A stretch of DNA of 64,000 bases from Paragemmobacter amnigenus. GTDB lineage: Bacteria > Pseudomonadota > Alphaproteobacteria > Rhodobacterales > Rhodobacteraceae. Positions 1-9,679 of this stretch are shown piece after piece. Both the position numbers and the translations under genes were made by a program. Location: positions 62,001 through 126,000 of the forward strand of contig NZ_JAAATX020000010.1 in assembly GCF_009908265.2 (NCBI RefSeq). The letters are read 5' to 3'. Each line of letters begins with the position of its first letter. The stretch's first letter is position 1. The notes below the pieces were generated by a model. It worked only from the letters and a program-made list of their open reading frames with translations. It was not told the origin of the DNA and did not search any database.

Positions 1-704
1 CGGGTGGGTCGCGCGGGATCGGTGCCGCGATTTCGGTGGCGCTCAAGGCGGCAGGCTACAAGGTCGCCGCCAACTACGCCGGCAATGACGAGGCGGCCGC
101 CGCCTTCACCAAGGAAACCGGCATCCCGACCTTCAAATGGTCCGTCGCCGATTACGACGCCTGCGTCGCGGGCATCGCACGGGTCGAGGCAGAGGTCGGC
201 CCCGTCGACGTGCTGGTCAACAACGCGGGCATCACCCGCGACGCCATGTTCCACAAGATGACCCCCCAGCAGTGGAAGGAAGTCATCGACACCAACCTGA
301 CGGGCCTGTTCAACATGACCCACCCGCTGTGGTCGGGCATGCGCGACCGCAAGTTCGGCCGCGTCATCAACATCTCGTCCATCAACGGGCAGAAGGGTCA
401 GGCGGGGCAGGCCAACTATTCCGCGGCCAAGTCCGGCGATCTGGGCTTCACCAAGGCTCTGGCACAGGAAGGCGCGCGCGCCGGCATCACCGTCAACGCC
501 ATCTGCCCGGGCTACATCGCGACCGAGATGGTCAAGGCCATCGACGAAAAGGTGCTGAACGAACGCATCATCCCGCAGATCCCGGTGGGCCGTTTGGGCG
601 AGCCGGAAGAGATCGCGCGCACCGTGGTCTTCCTCGCCTCGGACGATGCGGGGTTCATCACCGGCTCCACCATCTCGGCCAATGGCGGGCAGTTCTTCGT
701 CTGA
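1..704 (+). CDS. phbB: Acetoacetyl-CoA reductase, 5' end outside the window
   Basis: Short-chain dehydrogenase that reduces acetoacetyl-CoA to 3-hydroxybutyryl-CoA with NADPH for polyhydroxybutyrate synthesis in the cytoplasm. The visible reading frame opens inside the Rossmann glycine motif (GGSRGIGAAI), so only the first few residues are missing. NNAG follows, then the catalytic Ser region (ISSINGQKGQAGQANYSAAK) with the Tyr-x3-Lys pair, and the C-terminal GSTISANGGQFFV typical of PhaB rather than of FabG. The reading phase starts at base 3. A hairpin with a T-run lies 144 bases downstream. PhaB is favoured over FabG by the SINGQKGQ and NGGQ motifs; phbA would be expected just upstream, outside the window. 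Confidence 0.9.
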   Translation, partial: GGSRGIGAAISVALKAAGYKVAANYAGNDEAAAAFTKETGIPTFKWSVADYDACVAGIARVEAEVGPVDVLVNNAGITRDAMFHKMTPQQWKEVIDTNLTGLFNMTHPLWSGMRDRKFGRVINISSINGQKGQAGQANYSAAKSGDLGFTKALAQEGARAGITVNAICPGYIATEMVKAIDEKVLNERIIPQIPVGRLGEPEEIARTVVFLASDDAGFITGSTISANGGQFFV

Positions 705-715
705 CAGCCGGGGCT

Positions 716-827
716 GCGGAATTAGACGCAAATTTCGCGCCGATTTCTGACGCAGAAATCGGACAGCCCTCCACGGGAGCCGCGGAATTTGCGTCAAATT
801 CCGCCGCGATTTCTGCGTCAGAAATCG
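716..827. repeat. Cluster of REP-like inverted repeats
   Basis: Four short stem-loops in two related pairs follow phbB. Positions 741-761 and 807-827 carry the arms CGATTTCTG and CAGAAATCG around a three-base loop, and the second copy is the exact reverse complement of the first. Positions 716-738 and 782-804 carry GCGGAATT-type and AAATTCCGC-type arms around GACGC or GCGTC. They are non-coding and the pairs face each other, as in a bacterial interspersed mosaic element. Seen directly; the REP assignment is inference. Confidence 0.75.
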
Positions 828-847
828 CTTTCTCCGACCGATCGAAC

Positions 848-872
848 GGCCCGCGTCAAGCGCGGGCCTTTT
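848..872 (+). terminator. Rho-independent terminator of phbB
   Basis: Perfect eight-pair stem GGCCCGCG / CGCGGGCC with loop TCAAG, followed by TTTTGCTTT. It lies downstream of the REP-like cluster, so phbB would have a long 3' untranslated region containing the inverted repeats. Confidence 0.75.
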
Positions 873-906
873 GCTTTGCGAAGTGAACCGCTACAACCTG
901 CGAAAC

Positions 907-952
907 GCAAAAATCTTCGAAGATTTTTGCAAATTCCTTCGAAGGAATTTGC
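907..952. repeat. Two abutting perfect 24-base palindromes
   Basis: Positions 907-930 are a perfect palindrome centred on CTTCGAAG, with arms GCAAAAAT. Positions 929-952 are a second perfect palindrome centred on CCTTCGAAGG, with arms GCAAATT. They share the central TTCGAA and two bases where they meet. They end eight bases before the EamA start codon, so they would fold in its leader or act as operator sites. The A/T-rich arms contrast with the surrounding DNA. Confidence 0.7.
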
Positions 953-960
953 GGGGAACC

Positions 961-1818
961 ATGACGACGACACGCGCCACCGCCATCGGCTTCACCGCCG
1001 TCCTCATGTGGTCCCTCCTCGCGCTCTTCACCATCGGCTCCGCCCCCGTCCCCCCGTTCCTGCTGAACGCGCTGACCTTCGGCATCGGCGGCACGCTGGG
1101 CCTGATCTGGACGCTCCGGAACGGGATGGACCGCCTGCGCGGCATCCCGTGGCGCGTCTATGCCTTCGGCATCATCGGCCTCTTCGGCTATCACGCGCTC
1201 TACTTCACCGCCTTCCGCGTGGCGCCTTCGGCCGAAACCGGCCTCATGGCCTATCTCTGGCCGCTGTTCATCGTACTTTTCGCAAGCCTCCTGCCGGGCG
1301 AGCGCCTGCGCCCCATGGTCCTCATCGGCGCCCTCCTCGCCTTCGCGGGCGCGGCGATCATCGTCTTGGGCCGCGATGCGGGGGGCAGTGCCACACCGCT
1401 GGGCCTTGCCCTGGGCTTTCTCTGCGCGATCACATGGGCGGGCTATTCCACACTGTCCCGCCGCCTTGGCGACATCCCCACCGAAAGCGTCACGATCTAC
1501 TGCCTTGGCACCGCGATCCTGTCCGCCTTCGTCCACCCACTGGTCGAAGAAACCGTCTGGCCCGCCACCACGACGGGTTGGCTGTCCATCGCCGCCCTCG
1601 GCATCGGCCCCGTCGGCGCGGCCTTCTTCACATGGGACATCGGCATGAAAAAAGGCGACATCCAGCTTCTGGGCGTCGCCTCCTATGCGGCACCGCTCCT
1701 GTCCACCCTCGCATTGGTCCTTGCAGGCATATCGCCTGCATCATGGACCATCCTCGCGGCGGCCATCCTCATCACGGCGGGTGCGGCGCTGGCGGCCCGC
1801 GCCAGCGCCAAGGGATAA
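961..1818 (+). CDS. EamA/DMT-family transporter
   Basis: Inner-membrane drug/metabolite transporter of 285 residues, the usual size for a two-EamA-repeat protein. About ten hydrophobic segments are visible, beginning with AIGFTAVLMWSLLALFTIG and ending in a hydrophobic stretch rich in alanine just before a short basic tail. The two halves match the internal duplication of the family (ALYFTAFRVAPSAETGLMAY in the first half; SYAAPLLSTLALVLAG in the second). The start chosen is the ATG at 961, preceded by GGGGAA. An upstream in-frame start at 871 would translate through two perfect palindromes and is unlikely. The substrate cannot be read from the sequence; family members export amino acids or other metabolites. 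Confidence 0.85.
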   Translation: MTTTRATAIGFTAVLMWSLLALFTIGSAPVPPFLLNALTFGIGGTLGLIWTLRNGMDRLRGIPWRVYAFGIIGLFGYHALYFTAFRVAPSAETGLMAYLWPLFIVLFASLLPGERLRPMVLIGALLAFAGAAIIVLGRDAGGSATPLGLALGFLCAITWAGYSTLSRRLGDIPTESVTIYCLGTAILSAFVHPLVEETVWPATTTGWLSIAALGIGPVGAAFFTWDIGMKKGDIQLLGVASYAAPLLSTLALVLAGISPASWTILAAAILITAGAALAARASAKG

Positions 1819-1823
1819 TCCCC

Positions 1824-1991
1824 TTACGCCTGCTGCAGGCGCGTCATTTCCTCTTTCAATTTCAGTTTCTGCTTCTTCAGCTCGGCGATCCGCAGGGCAT
1901 CCGCGCCGGGGCTGCGCTGTTCCCGCTCGACCATGTCAGAGAGGTTCTCATGCTTGCGGCGCAGTTCCTGCAGATGCGAAGCAATGGTCAT
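1824..1991 (-). CDS. DUF465 (YdcH-like) small protein
   Basis: A 55-residue, highly charged protein that should be a single helical hairpin: MTIASHLQELRRKHENLSDM, then a turn around RSPGAD, then RIAELKKQKLKLKEEMTRL. This is the typical DUF465 pattern (HLQELRRKH ... LKKQKLKLKEEM). The start is the ATG at 1991, preceded on the minus strand by a perfect AGGAGG; an upstream in-frame ATG at 2033 lacks this. It is convergent with the EamA gene, with five bases between stops. The function of the family is not established. Confidence 0.8.
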   Translation of the reverse strand: MTIASHLQELRRKHENLSDMVEREQRSPGADALRIAELKKQKLKLKEEMTRLQQA

Positions 1992-2091
1992 AGCCGTCCT
2001 CCTTAGCTGGTTCCAATAGATGAAGTGGAACACACCCCCTGAGTCGTGTCACGGACTATCGGGACAGCAATTAGGACGTATCCGTAACAAA

Positions 2092-2856
2092 TCAGCGAAA
2101 CGCAGCCGACAGATCTTCACCATTCCGTAACACCGCATTGGCAGCGGCGGTGTAATCCTCGCGATCCCCGCCATGCGCCGCCCCCGCATGCAGCGTAAAG
2201 GGCGCCAGCAGGCGGAACGCCGCCCGCCCGCCCTTCCTTGCCCGCAGGATCACCCGCGGCGGCGCGCGCCCCGCCCGCGGCTCCAGCGGCAGCACCTCCG
2301 CCGATCCCATCTTGGGCGCCAGCGCGGCCAGCGCCTCGGGCAGGCAAGGCGTGGCGAAGATCATCGTCAGCAACCCCCCGGGTTCCAGCCGCTGTGCCGC
2401 CGCCGCAACCCAATCGGAAATCGGCGTCCCGACGCGCAAGGCCCTGTCCCGCGCGGCGACAGGCGACGGCGACCCGCCCGCCGCGTAATAGGGCGGGTTG
2501 GCGATCACATGGTCAAAGCCCCGCCGCAACACGCGCGGCATGGCGGCCAGATCGCCCTCCACCACTTCCATCGCCACTGCGTTGCGCGCCGCATTGCGCC
2601 GCGCCAGATCGGCATATTCCGGCTGCACCTCCAGCCCCGCCAGCACCACCCCCGGCACCCGCGCGGCAAGGCACAGCGCCGCCGCCCCCGCCCCGCAGCC
2701 CAGATCCAGCACCCTCTGCCCCGCCACCGCCGGACAGGCCGCCGCCAGCAGCACGGGGTCCGTCGCCGCGCGATACCCCCTGACCGGCTGCAACAGCCGC
2801 AGCCGCCCCATCAGGAACTTGTCATCCGACAGCGCCTCGTCGGCAAAGACGCTCAT
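2092..2856 (-). CDS. TrmN6-like tRNA1(Val) adenine-N6 methyltransferase family protein
   Basis: SAM-dependent class I methyltransferase of 254 residues. The SAM-binding motif VLDLGCGAGAAALCLAAR is at about residues 49-66, an acidic motif II (LAGLEVQPEYADLARRNAA) follows, and the amino-N6-methyltransferase signature NPPYY is at about 121-125. That signature, with the N-terminal GRLRLLQPVRGYRAATDPVLLAAA, fits the TrmN6/YfiC group that modifies A37 of tRNA1(Val). It overlaps the upstream DUF2007 gene by ATGA, so the two are probably translationally coupled. Substrate assignment is by family resemblance; a protein-glutamine or rRNA methylase of the same fold is the alternative. Confidence 0.75.
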   Translation of the reverse strand: MSVFADEALSDDKFLMGRLRLLQPVRGYRAATDPVLLAAACPAVAGQRVLDLGCGAGAAALCLAARVPGVVLAGLEVQPEYADLARRNAARNAVAMEVVEGDLAAMPRVLRRGFDHVIANPPYYAAGGSPSPVAARDRALRVGTPISDWVAAAAQRLEPGGLLTMIFATPCLPEALAALAPKMGSAEVLPLEPRAGRAPPRVILRARKGGRAAFRLLAPFTLHAGAAHGGDREDYTAAANAVLRNGEDLSAAFR

Positions 2857-3071
2857 CCCCGCCCCGTGGGAATGGCGTTGTCCCGCAGCACCCGTTCCGC
2901 CGCGACCAGATCCTCGTCCCGCACCATCAACCTGCGCGGCAAAATGCCAAGGCTGCCGTCAAGGACGCTCATGTGGACGTCCAGATCGAATACCTCTATA
3001 CCCTCGCCCGAAAGAAGGGCCGTGGCAAAGGCGATGACCGTCGGGTCGGTGCTGCGTAAAAGCTCTTTCAT
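2853..3071 (-). CDS. DUF2007 domain protein
   Basis: A 72-residue protein with the DUF2007 layout: MKELLRSTDPTVIAFATALL, then GIEVFDLDVHMSVLDGSLG, then RLMVRDEDLVAAERVL. It appears to be a small alpha/beta ferredoxin-like fold with an unknown role; the family is sometimes labelled a putative signal-transducing protein. Its stop overlaps the start of the methyltransferase gene by four bases. It diverges from the polyprenyl synthase gene across 46 bases, so both promoters must lie in a very small space. Confidence 0.75.
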   Translation of the reverse strand: MKELLRSTDPTVIAFATALLSGEGIEVFDLDVHMSVLDGSLGILPRRLMVRDEDLVAAERVLRDNAIPTGRG

Positions 3072-3117
3072 GCGGCAAGGTTACGGGGCCACGCCCCCGA
3101 TTGTCAAAAGGCAGGGG

Positions 3118-4122
3118 ATGATGGGCTTGGACGAGGCAGCGCAGAAACCGCATGACCGGCTGGCCGCATGGCTGGCGCAGGACATGGAGGCGGTCAACGC
3201 CCTGATCCGCACCCGCATGGCGTCCGAACACGCCCCCCGCATCCCCGAAGTCACCGCCCATCTGGTCGAGGCAGGGGGAAAACGCCTGCGCCCCATGCTC
3301 ACCCTCGCCGCCGCGCGGCTCTGCGGCTATCAGGGCGACCACCATGTCAGACTGGCCGCCACGGTCGAATTCATCCACACCGCCACGCTCCTGCATGACG
3401 ATGTGGTGGACGAAAGCGAACGCCGCCGTGGCCGCCCCACGGCCAACCTGCTCTGGGACAACAAATCCTCTGTCCTCGTCGGTGACTATCTCTTTGCCCG
3501 CAGCTTCCAGCTCATGGTGGAAACAGGCTCTCTGCGCGTGCTCGACATCCTTGCCAACGCCTCTGCCGTGATCGCCGAGGGCGAGGTGCTGCAACTCACC
3601 GCCGCGCAGGACATCACCACGACCGAAGCGATCTACCTTCAGGTCGTCCGCGGCAAGACCGCCGCCCTGTTTGCCGCCGCGACCGAAGTGGGCGGCGTGA
3701 TCGCCGCCGCGACCGAGGAACAGGTGCAGGCCCTGCGCCACTACGGCGACGCGCTGGGAATTGCCTTCCAGATCGTGGATGACCTCTTGGATTACGGCGG
3801 CACCGCGGCCACCATCGGCAAGAACACCGGCGACGATTTCCGCGAACGCAAACTGACCCTTCCCGTCATCAAGGCCATCGCCAAGGCCGACGCCGAAGAA
3901 CGCGCCTTCTGGGCCCGCACGATCGGCAAGGGCGACCAGCGCGACGGCGACCTTGACCATGCCATCGCGCTCATGTCCCGCCACGGCGCGATGGAAGACG
4001 CCCGCCAGCAGGCGCTCGACTGGGCCGCACAGGCGCGCGACGCCCTGCACGTCCTGCCCGACCACCCCCTGCGCGCGATGCTCTCCGACCTCGCCGCCTA
4101 TGTCGTGGCGCGGATCAACTGA
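3118..4122 (+). CDS. ispB: All-trans polyprenyl diphosphate synthase (octa/decaprenyl type)
   Basis: Extends farnesyl or geranylgeranyl diphosphate with isopentenyl diphosphate to give the long chain of ubiquinone. It has 334 residues, normal for the family. Both aspartate-rich motifs are intact: LLHDDVVDES (about residues 91-100) and QIVDDLLDY (about 218-226). KRLRPML and the GDYLFARSF region are also typical. The frame has tandem ATG codons at 3118 and 3121 after AAAAGGCAGGGG; the far upstream extension of the open frame is a shadow of the minus-strand genes. Chain length (C40 versus C50) cannot be told from sequence alone; alphaproteobacteria commonly make Q10. Confidence 0.9.
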   Translation: MMGLDEAAQKPHDRLAAWLAQDMEAVNALIRTRMASEHAPRIPEVTAHLVEAGGKRLRPMLTLAAARLCGYQGDHHVRLAATVEFIHTATLLHDDVVDESERRRGRPTANLLWDNKSSVLVGDYLFARSFQLMVETGSLRVLDILANASAVIAEGEVLQLTAAQDITTTEAIYLQVVRGKTAALFAAATEVGGVIAAATEEQVQALRHYGDALGIAFQIVDDLLDYGGTAATIGKNTGDDFRERKLTLPVIKAIAKADAEERAFWARTIGKGDQRDGDLDHAIALMSRHGAMEDARQQALDWAAQARDALHVLPDHPLRAMLSDLAAYVVARIN

Positions 4123-4196
4123 CCGGCACGCCCCCTTGCACGGGGGCGGCCCCTTCCCCACCTCTCCCTGCAACCGGAACGAACAGGGAGAAGCCG

Positions 4197-4523
4197 ATGA
4201 TCCGCTCCGCCGCGATGGCTGCCGTCCTCCTATCCGCCTCGGCCGCCTTCGCCTTGCCCGTCCCCATCGCCAAGGCCCCGCGCGGCCAGCCCGTCACCCT
4301 TTCGGGCAAGGTGATGCGTATCACCGACACCGATGCCTTCCGGCTCAAGGATGAGACCGGCGTGGTCACGGTCTATGTCGGCCCCAATGACCTGCCGGTC
4401 GAAGTGGGCGAAACCGTCACCGTCTCGGGCGCGCTGGAAGAGGGGTTCCCGCCGGAATTCATCGCCCTCGGCCTGCGCCGTGCCGACGGGCGCGAGGTGA
4501 CCTTCCGTCACGACTGGGGCTGA
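4197..4523 (+). CDS. Secreted small OB-fold-like protein
   Basis: A 108-residue protein with a Sec signal peptide ([19 protein letters not shown], cleaved near ALP). The mature part is a short beta-rich domain: [48 protein letters not shown]. This alternation and the ETVTVSG segment resemble the bacterial periplasmic OB-fold (BOF) proteins, but I cannot place it in a named subfamily. Its C-terminus overlaps the convergent ispE gene by 16 bases. It probably acts in the periplasm; the function is unknown. Confidence 0.65.
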   Translation: MIRSAAMAAVLLSASAAFALPVPIAKAPRGQPVTLSGKVMRITDTDAFRLKDETGVVTVYVGPNDLPVEVGETVTVSGALEEGFPPEFIALGLRRADGREVTFRHDWG

Positions 4524-5350
4524 AGCACCGGCGCATCGGCCACCCACCATTCAGGTTCCGCCGCGCGGATCGCGCGGGCCGCCGCGCTCGCCGCCAAGGG
4601 GTCCGCGAACAGGCCAAAGCAAGTGGCCCCCGACCCCGACATCCGCGCCACCATGCAGCCCGCCTGCGCCGACAGCGCCGCCTTCACCCGCCCGATCACA
4701 GGCTGCAAGGCCATCGCGGGCGCCTCCAGATCATTGCGCTGCATCTGGACAAAGGCCGCCAGCTCCGCCACCCCGCGCAGGCGCGGCACCTCGCGCGGCA
4801 TGGGCGCATTGTCCGCCCGCGCCAGCGCCTTGAACACCGCAGGCGTCGACACCCCCACCCGCGGATTGACCAGCACCAGCCACGCCGCAGGCAGCGCCGG
4901 CACCGCCCCCAGCCCCTCGCCGATCCCCGTCATCCGCACGGGCCGCCCCGCCAGACACACGGGCACATCCGCGCCCAGCGCCAGCACCGCCCCCGCCTCC
5001 GGCAGCGCCCGCCCCGCCATCCGCGCCAGCGCCCGCAGCGTCGCCGCCGCATCCGCCGACCCGCCACCAATGCCCGACGACACCGGCAGATGCTTGTCCA
5101 GCACGATCCGCGCCGTCACCCCCATCGCCCGCGCCGCGTGCAAGACCAGATTGTCGCCCTCGCCCGACAGTCCCGCCGCCATCGGCCCCGTCACCGCCAG
5201 CGACAGCGCGGCGTCAGGCTCCACCGTCACACGGTCCCCCACGCCCGCGAACACAACCAGCGAATCGAGCAGATGGTACCCGTCCGCCCGCCGCCCCGTG
5301 ACATGCAGCGTCAGGTTGATCTTTGCCGGCGCGAAGTCAGTTTCCGCCAT
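4508..5350 (-). CDS. ispE: 4-diphosphocytidyl-2-C-methyl-D-erythritol kinase
   Basis: Phosphorylates CDP-methylerythritol with ATP in the non-mevalonate isoprenoid pathway. It is a GHMP kinase of 280 residues. The N-terminal [20 protein letters not shown] motif is at about residues 7-26, and the glycine-rich ATP loop [17 protein letters not shown] at about 89-105. The C-terminal [11 protein letters not shown] segment is also typical. It starts inside the last bases of the upstream TPR gene (14-base overlap), so the two are probably co-transcribed. Confidence 0.93.
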   Translation of the reverse strand: MAETDFAPAKINLTLHVTGRRADGYHLLDSLVVFAGVGDRVTVEPDAALSLAVTGPMAAGLSGEGDNLVLHAARAMGVTARIVLDKHLPVSSGIGGGSADAAATLRALARMAGRALPEAGAVLALGADVPVCLAGRPVRMTGIGEGLGAVPALPAAWLVLVNPRVGVSTPAVFKALARADNAPMPREVPRLRGVAELAAFVQMQRNDLEAPAMALQPVIGRVKAALSAQAGCMVARMSGSGATCFGLFADPLAASAAARAIRAAEPEWWVADAPVLQPQS

Positions 5351-7052
5351 TCGCCACTTCGGTCAGGGGTTTCGCCCCCTCTTCCGCCAGCACCGCATCC
5401 AGCCCCACCTCCAGCTTGCGCCGGATGCGCTTGGCCTCCTTCTCCTCGGGATCGAAGGACAGCGCGCGATGCCACTGGAACCGCGCCTCCAGCTTGCGCC
5501 CGACCGCCCAGTAGACATCGCCCAGATGGTCCGTCACCACCGGATCGACGGGTTCCAGCAGCGACGCCCGCTCCATCGGCTCCACCGCCTCCTGATAGCG
5601 GCCCAGCCGGAACAGCGCCCATGCCAGAGAGTCGATGATATACCCCGCATCCGGCTGTGCGGCGACCGCGCGCTCGATCATCCCCAGCGCCTCGTCCAGA
5701 TTCTCGCCACGGTCTACGAAGGAATAGCCCAGATAGTTCAGAACCTGCGGCTGGTCGGGGTTCAGCTCCAGCGCACGGCGGAAATCGGCCTCGGCCTCGG
5801 GCCAGTTCCCCGCACGCTCGTTCGAGATGCCGCGCGAATAATACAGCGTCCAGTGCCGCATGTCCGGCACGCCGATCAGGTCGATCGCCGCCGTATAGGC
5901 CGGTATCGCATCGGCAAAGCGTTCCTCGCGCCGCAACACATCGCCAAGGGCCGAGTGGACTTCCACCAGCCCCGCATGGCTGCGCGTCAGCGCGGTCAGC
6001 ACCTCCAGCGCTGCATCCACCTTGTCCTCGGCGATCAGCGTATCCGCGCGCCCGATCTCGGCCACGTGATAGGCAGGGTCATCCGCCGGAATGGCGGCAT
6101 AGGCCTCGCCCGCCAGCCCGTGCTGCCCCATGGATTCCAGCAAGCCCGCCGCCAGCAGCCGCGCCTCGCTGTGGTCGGGGCGCAGATGCGCCACCACCCG
6201 CGCATAGATCAGCGTATAGCCATCCTCGGCCTCGCCCCGCAGGGCGGTCGCCAGCGTGTAGAACACCTCCGCCACGCCATCGACCGGACCGGTCACGATG
6301 TCAAAGGGCACCGGCTCCCCCGCCGTCAGCCGCGCCCGCAGCGCATCGATCTGCGGGTCGGCGCCCGCGCCAAAGGCCCTGTCCAGCAACGCCAGCGCAT
6401 CAGGGTTCCGCTCCAGCTGGCTCAGCACCTGCGCATGGGCGATGGCACCCCGCCGCATCAACGCGATCTGCCCCGCCTCGCGCCCTGACAGGATGGCATC
6501 CGCCCCCTCGAAATCCCCGACCGAGGCCAGCGCCAGCGCCTTGTGATACAGCCCGAACGCCTCCAGCCCCGGCGATTTCGCCACCGTGTCGAAATCCGCG
6601 ATGGCATCCGACATGCGCCCGTCGCCCAGCGCGGCCCAGGCCATGACAAGATCATCCAGCAGCCGCCCGATGGACCGCCCCGCCTTGGTATCCGCGATCA
6701 GCCCCGCGAAATCCCCGCGCCCCGCCTGTTCCGCCAGCAGAGCGATATAGGCCGTCTGGCTGCGCCCGCCCTTCTGCACCAGAAGCCGCGCCAGCTCTGC
6801 CGCACGGTCGATATCCCCCAGACTGAGATGCGAGATCACCGCCCCTTCCAGCGTGGGCGCATCGCTGTTCCCCGCCTGCATCAGCCGGTCATACCACCCC
6901 GCCGCCGCACGAAAATCGTTCTCCGACGCCGCGACCCGCACGGCAAGGAAGGCCCCCGCCGCGCCACGCACCGGCTCTTCCGCGAAGGCAGGCAGGACCG
7001 ACCCTGCGGCAAGGGCAAGGACAAGGGCAGTCCGCAGGGAAAAGGCGCGCAT
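5337..7052 (-). CDS. Exported tetratricopeptide-repeat protein
   Basis: A 571-residue protein with a signal peptide ([24 protein letters not shown]) followed by many TPR-like helical pairs. The clearest are near the C-terminus, for example [40 protein letters not shown] and [20 protein letters not shown]. The start chosen is the ATG at 7052 because it begins the signal peptide; the open frame runs 46 codons further upstream without a credible start. It is conserved upstream of ispE in this lineage as far as I recall, but its role is not known. TPR repeats imply a scaffold or assembly function in the periplasm or at the outer membrane. Confidence 0.8.
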   Translation of the reverse strand: MRAFSLRTALVLALAAGSVLPAFAEEPVRGAAGAFLAVRVAASENDFRAAAGWYDRLMQAGNSDAPTLEGAVISHLSLGDIDRAAELARLLVQKGGRSQTAYIALLAEQAGRGDFAGLIADTKAGRSIGRLLDDLVMAWAALGDGRMSDAIADFDTVAKSPGLEAFGLYHKALALASVGDFEGADAILSGREAGQIALMRRGAIAHAQVLSQLERNPDALALLDRAFGAGADPQIDALRARLTAGEPVPFDIVTGPVDGVAEVFYTLATALRGEAEDGYTLIYARVVAHLRPDHSEARLLAAGLLESMGQHGLAGEAYAAIPADDPAYHVAEIGRADTLIAEDKVDAALEVLTALTRSHAGLVEVHSALGDVLRREERFADAIPAYTAAIDLIGVPDMRHWTLYYSRGISNERAGNWPEAEADFRRALELNPDQPQVLNYLGYSFVDRGENLDEALGMIERAVAAQPDAGYIIDSLAWALFRLGRYQEAVEPMERASLLEPVDPVVTDHLGDVYWAVGRKLEARFQWHRALSFDPEEKEAKRIRRKLEVGLDAVLAEEGAKPLTEVANGGN

Positions 7053-7170
7053 CAGGCACTCCGGCAAGGCATCTGGCCAAAGGCTAGCCGCCCCCCGCCC
7101 CGCTGGCAATCGCAGCCGACGGCAATCCGCACCCGCCACCACCGATTCACACGCAAATGTCAGAAACGAA

Positions 7171-7198
7171 GAAGGGGCGACCTTCGGCACGCCCCTTC
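7171..7198 (-). terminator. Possible terminator hairpin downstream of ETF-QO
   Basis: Perfect eight-pair stem GAAGGGGC / GCCCCTTC with a 12-base loop. Read on the minus strand it is followed by TTCGTTT, a weak T-tract. It lies 55 bases after the ETF-QO stop. Confidence 0.4.
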
Positions 7199-7207
7199 AT
7201 CTCGGCC

Positions 7208-7244
7208 CAAATACTCCGGGGGGTGCGGGGGGCTGGCCCCCCGC
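7208..7244. repeat. Dispersed G-rich stem-loop repeat, copy 1
   Basis: CAAATACTCC followed by GGGGGG-T-, then a strong stem-loop GCGGGGGG / CCCCCCGC (7225-7244). A sibling with the same order CAAATA-TCC-GGGGGGT-C-GGGGGGC lies at 24868-24909. Both sit just after the 3' end of a gene. Similar elements are, to my knowledge, common between genes in Rhodobacteraceae. Confidence 0.6.
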
Positions 7245-7253
7245 TGTTCCGGT

Positions 7254-8900
7254 TCACATGTTGGGATAGTTCGGCCCGCCCGCGCCCTGCGGCGTGGTCC
7301 AGACGATGTTCTGGCTCGGGTCCTTGATATCGCAGGTCTTGCAATGCACGCAGTTCTGGAAATTGATCCGGAACGTCGCGTCATTCCCCTCGCCCAGCAC
7401 CTCATACACCCCTGCGGGGCAATAGCGTTGCGCGGGTTCGGCATATTTCGGCAGGTTCACCGAAATCGGCACCGACGGATCCTTCAGTTTCAGGTGGGCG
7501 GGCTGCGCCTCGTCATGGTTGGTGAAGGAATAGGCCACGTTGGTCAGCCGGTCGAAGGACAGAACGCCATCCGGCTTGGGATAGTCGATGACCTTGTGAT
7601 CCTTGGCCAACCCCGTCGCCGCCGCATCCGACTTGCCATGCCGCAGCGTGCCGAAGATCGTTAGGCCGATGGTGTTGGCCCACATGTCGATCCCGCCCCC
7701 CATCAGCGACGCCACCAGCCCGTATTTCGACCACAGCGGCTTGACGTTCCGCACCTTCTTCAGATCGCGCCCGATCGGCCCCGTCCGCACGGCCGTCTCG
7801 TAATCCGACAGCTCGTCGCCCATGCGCCCCGCCTTGATCGCGGCAAAGGCCGCCTCGGCCGCCGCCTTGCCCGACAGCATGGCGTTGTGGTTGCCCTTGA
7901 TGCGCGGCACGTTCACCAGCCCCGCCGAACAGCCCAGCAGCGCCACGCCCGGCGCCACCATCTTCGGAATGGACTGCCAGCCCCCTTCCGAAATCGCCCG
8001 CGCGCCATAGGCCACGCGCTTGCCGCCCTTCAACAGCTCGGCCACCATCGGGTGATGCTTGAACCGCTGGAATTCCATATAGGGATAGAGATGCGGGTTC
8101 TCGTAATTCAGGTGGACGACGAAACCGACGTAAACCTGATTGTTCTCAAGATGATAGATGAACGACCCGCCGCCCGCATTGCTGCCCAGCGGCCAGCCCA
8201 TCGTATGCGTGACAGTCCCCTCGCGGTGCTTGGCGGGGTCGATCTCCCAGATCTCCTTCATGCCAAGGCCGAACTTCTGCGGGCACTTGCCCTTGGACAG
8301 CTCGTATTTCGCAATCACTTCCTTCGACAGCGACCCGCGCACGCCTTCCGACAGGAAGACATATTTCCCGTGCAGCTCCATCCCCGGCTCGTAGCTCGGC
8401 CCCGGCTCGCCCGTCTCGGGGTCGCGCCCGAACTCGCCCGCCACGACGCCCTTCACGCGGTCCCCCTCATAGACCAGCGCCGACGCGCTCATCCCCGGGA
8501 AGATCTCCACGCCCAGCCCCTCGGCCACCCCCGCCATCCAGCGGCAGACATTGGCCATCGACACGATGTAATTGCCGTGGTTGTTCATCAGCGGCGGCAT
8601 CGGGAAATTCGGGATCCGCACCTGCCCCGCGGGGCCAAGGATGTAGAAGTTGTCCTCCTTCACCTCGGTCTTGACCGGCGCGCCCATCGTCCGCCACTCC
8701 GGCAGCAACGCATCCAGCCCCGACGGGTCCAGCACGGCGCCCGACAGGATATGCGCCCCGACCTCGGACCCTTTCTCCAGCACCACGACCGACAGGTCCG
8801 GATCAAGCTGCTTCAGACGGATCGCAGCCGACAGGCCCGCCGGACCCGCGCCCACGATCACCACGTCATATTCCATCGACTCACGGACGATCTCGGACAT
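7254..8900 (-). CDS. Electron transfer flavoprotein-ubiquinone oxidoreductase
   Basis: Passes electrons from reduced ETF (fatty acid and amino acid dehydrogenases) to ubiquinone at the inner membrane. At 548 residues it is full length. An FAD-binding motif ([20 protein letters not shown]) is at about residues 9-28. [20 protein letters not shown] is the second FAD region. The C-terminal ferredoxin-like part has the 4Fe-4S cysteines in YCPAG and [13 protein letters not shown], closing with PNYPNM. It diverges from greA across about 280 bases in which I see no other gene. Confidence 0.95.
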   Translation of the reverse strand: MSEIVRESMEYDVVIVGAGPAGLSAAIRLKQLDPDLSVVVLEKGSEVGAHILSGAVLDPSGLDALLPEWRTMGAPVKTEVKEDNFYILGPAGQVRIPNFPMPPLMNNHGNYIVSMANVCRWMAGVAEGLGVEIFPGMSASALVYEGDRVKGVVAGEFGRDPETGEPGPSYEPGMELHGKYVFLSEGVRGSLSKEVIAKYELSKGKCPQKFGLGMKEIWEIDPAKHREGTVTHTMGWPLGSNAGGGSFIYHLENNQVYVGFVVHLNYENPHLYPYMEFQRFKHHPMVAELLKGGKRVAYGARAISEGGWQSIPKMVAPGVALLGCSAGLVNVPRIKGNHNAMLSGKAAAEAAFAAIKAGRMGDELSDYETAVRTGPIGRDLKKVRNVKPLWSKYGLVASLMGGGIDMWANTIGLTIFGTLRHGKSDAAATGLAKDHKVIDYPKPDGVLSFDRLTNVAYSFTNHDEAQPAHLKLKDPSVPISVNLPKYAEPAQRYCPAGVYEVLGEGNDATFRINFQNCVHCKTCDIKDPSQNIVWTTPQGAGGPNYPNM

Positions 8901-9182
8901 CGGCCTGCTCCTTCCCCGCGTTTCCCACCCTGCCCGCGCAACAAAATTGCGGACGGTCGCGCATCCCCTAGCCCAAGCCGCGCTTTGGGGTCAATCGGAA
9001 CGCGGCATCATGGTGTCGCAGAACGTCATCCGCCCCGTTTTGCGCGCTTTCGCGGCAGCTTGTCGCGCGCCCCTCTTGCATTTGCCGCAGCGGTCGGTTC
9101 AGGTGAGGGGGAAATCGCAGCACGATCCGCGCCACAGCCCCGCAAAACGGGCCGTGGCCTTCCTTTTGTTATGTTGGGGCCG

Positions 9183-9653
9183 ATGGAAAAGATTCCGATG
9201 ACGCGCGCGGGCTTCACCGCGCTGGACGAAGAACTGAAGACCCTGAAATCCGTCGAACGCCCCGCCGTCATCCGCGCCATCGCCGAGGCGCGCGAACATG
9301 GCGACCTGTCGGAAAACGCCGAATACCATGCCGCCCGCGAAAAGCAGTCCTTCATCGAGGGCCGCATCAAGGAACTCGAAGGCATGCTCTCGCTGGCCGA
9401 CGTGATCGACCCGACCAAACTGTCGGGCGCGGTGAAATTCGGCGCAACCGTCACCATCGTCGACGAAGACAGCGACGAAGAGAAAACCTACCAGATCGTG
9501 GGCGAGGCCGAGGCCGACATCGAACGCGGCCTTCTCAACATCCGCTCGCCCCTCGCCCGCGCCCTGATCGGCAAGGACGAAGGCGACAGCGTCGAGGTCA
9601 AAACCCCCGGCGGCCAGAAAAGCTATGAAATCCTGACCATCCGCTACGTCTGA
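9183..9653 (+). CDS. greA: Transcription elongation factor GreA
   Basis: Rescues backtracked RNA polymerase by stimulating transcript cleavage. It is a 156-residue protein with the N-terminal coiled coil (about 1-75) and the acidic tip in [18 protein letters not shown], followed by the FKBP-like C-terminal domain ([38 protein letters not shown]). The start [10 protein letters not shown] at 9183 gives the standard family length; an in-frame ATG at 9171 would add four residues. The next gene follows after 26 bases and may be co-transcribed. Confidence 0.95.
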   Translation: MEKIPMTRAGFTALDEELKTLKSVERPAVIRAIAEAREHGDLSENAEYHAAREKQSFIEGRIKELEGMLSLADVIDPTKLSGAVKFGATVTIVDEDSDEEKTYQIVGEAEADIERGLLNIRSPLARALIGKDEGDSVEVKTPGGQKSYEILTIRYV

Positions 9654-9679
9654 CCACCGCGACACACTCCGGGGACGCA

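Noticed and set aside
4508-4523. Overlap of the OB-fold gene and ispE as a frameshift or fusion
   Set aside because: The genes are convergent on opposite strands, and both have complete family-length products, so this is a simple 16-base tail overlap.
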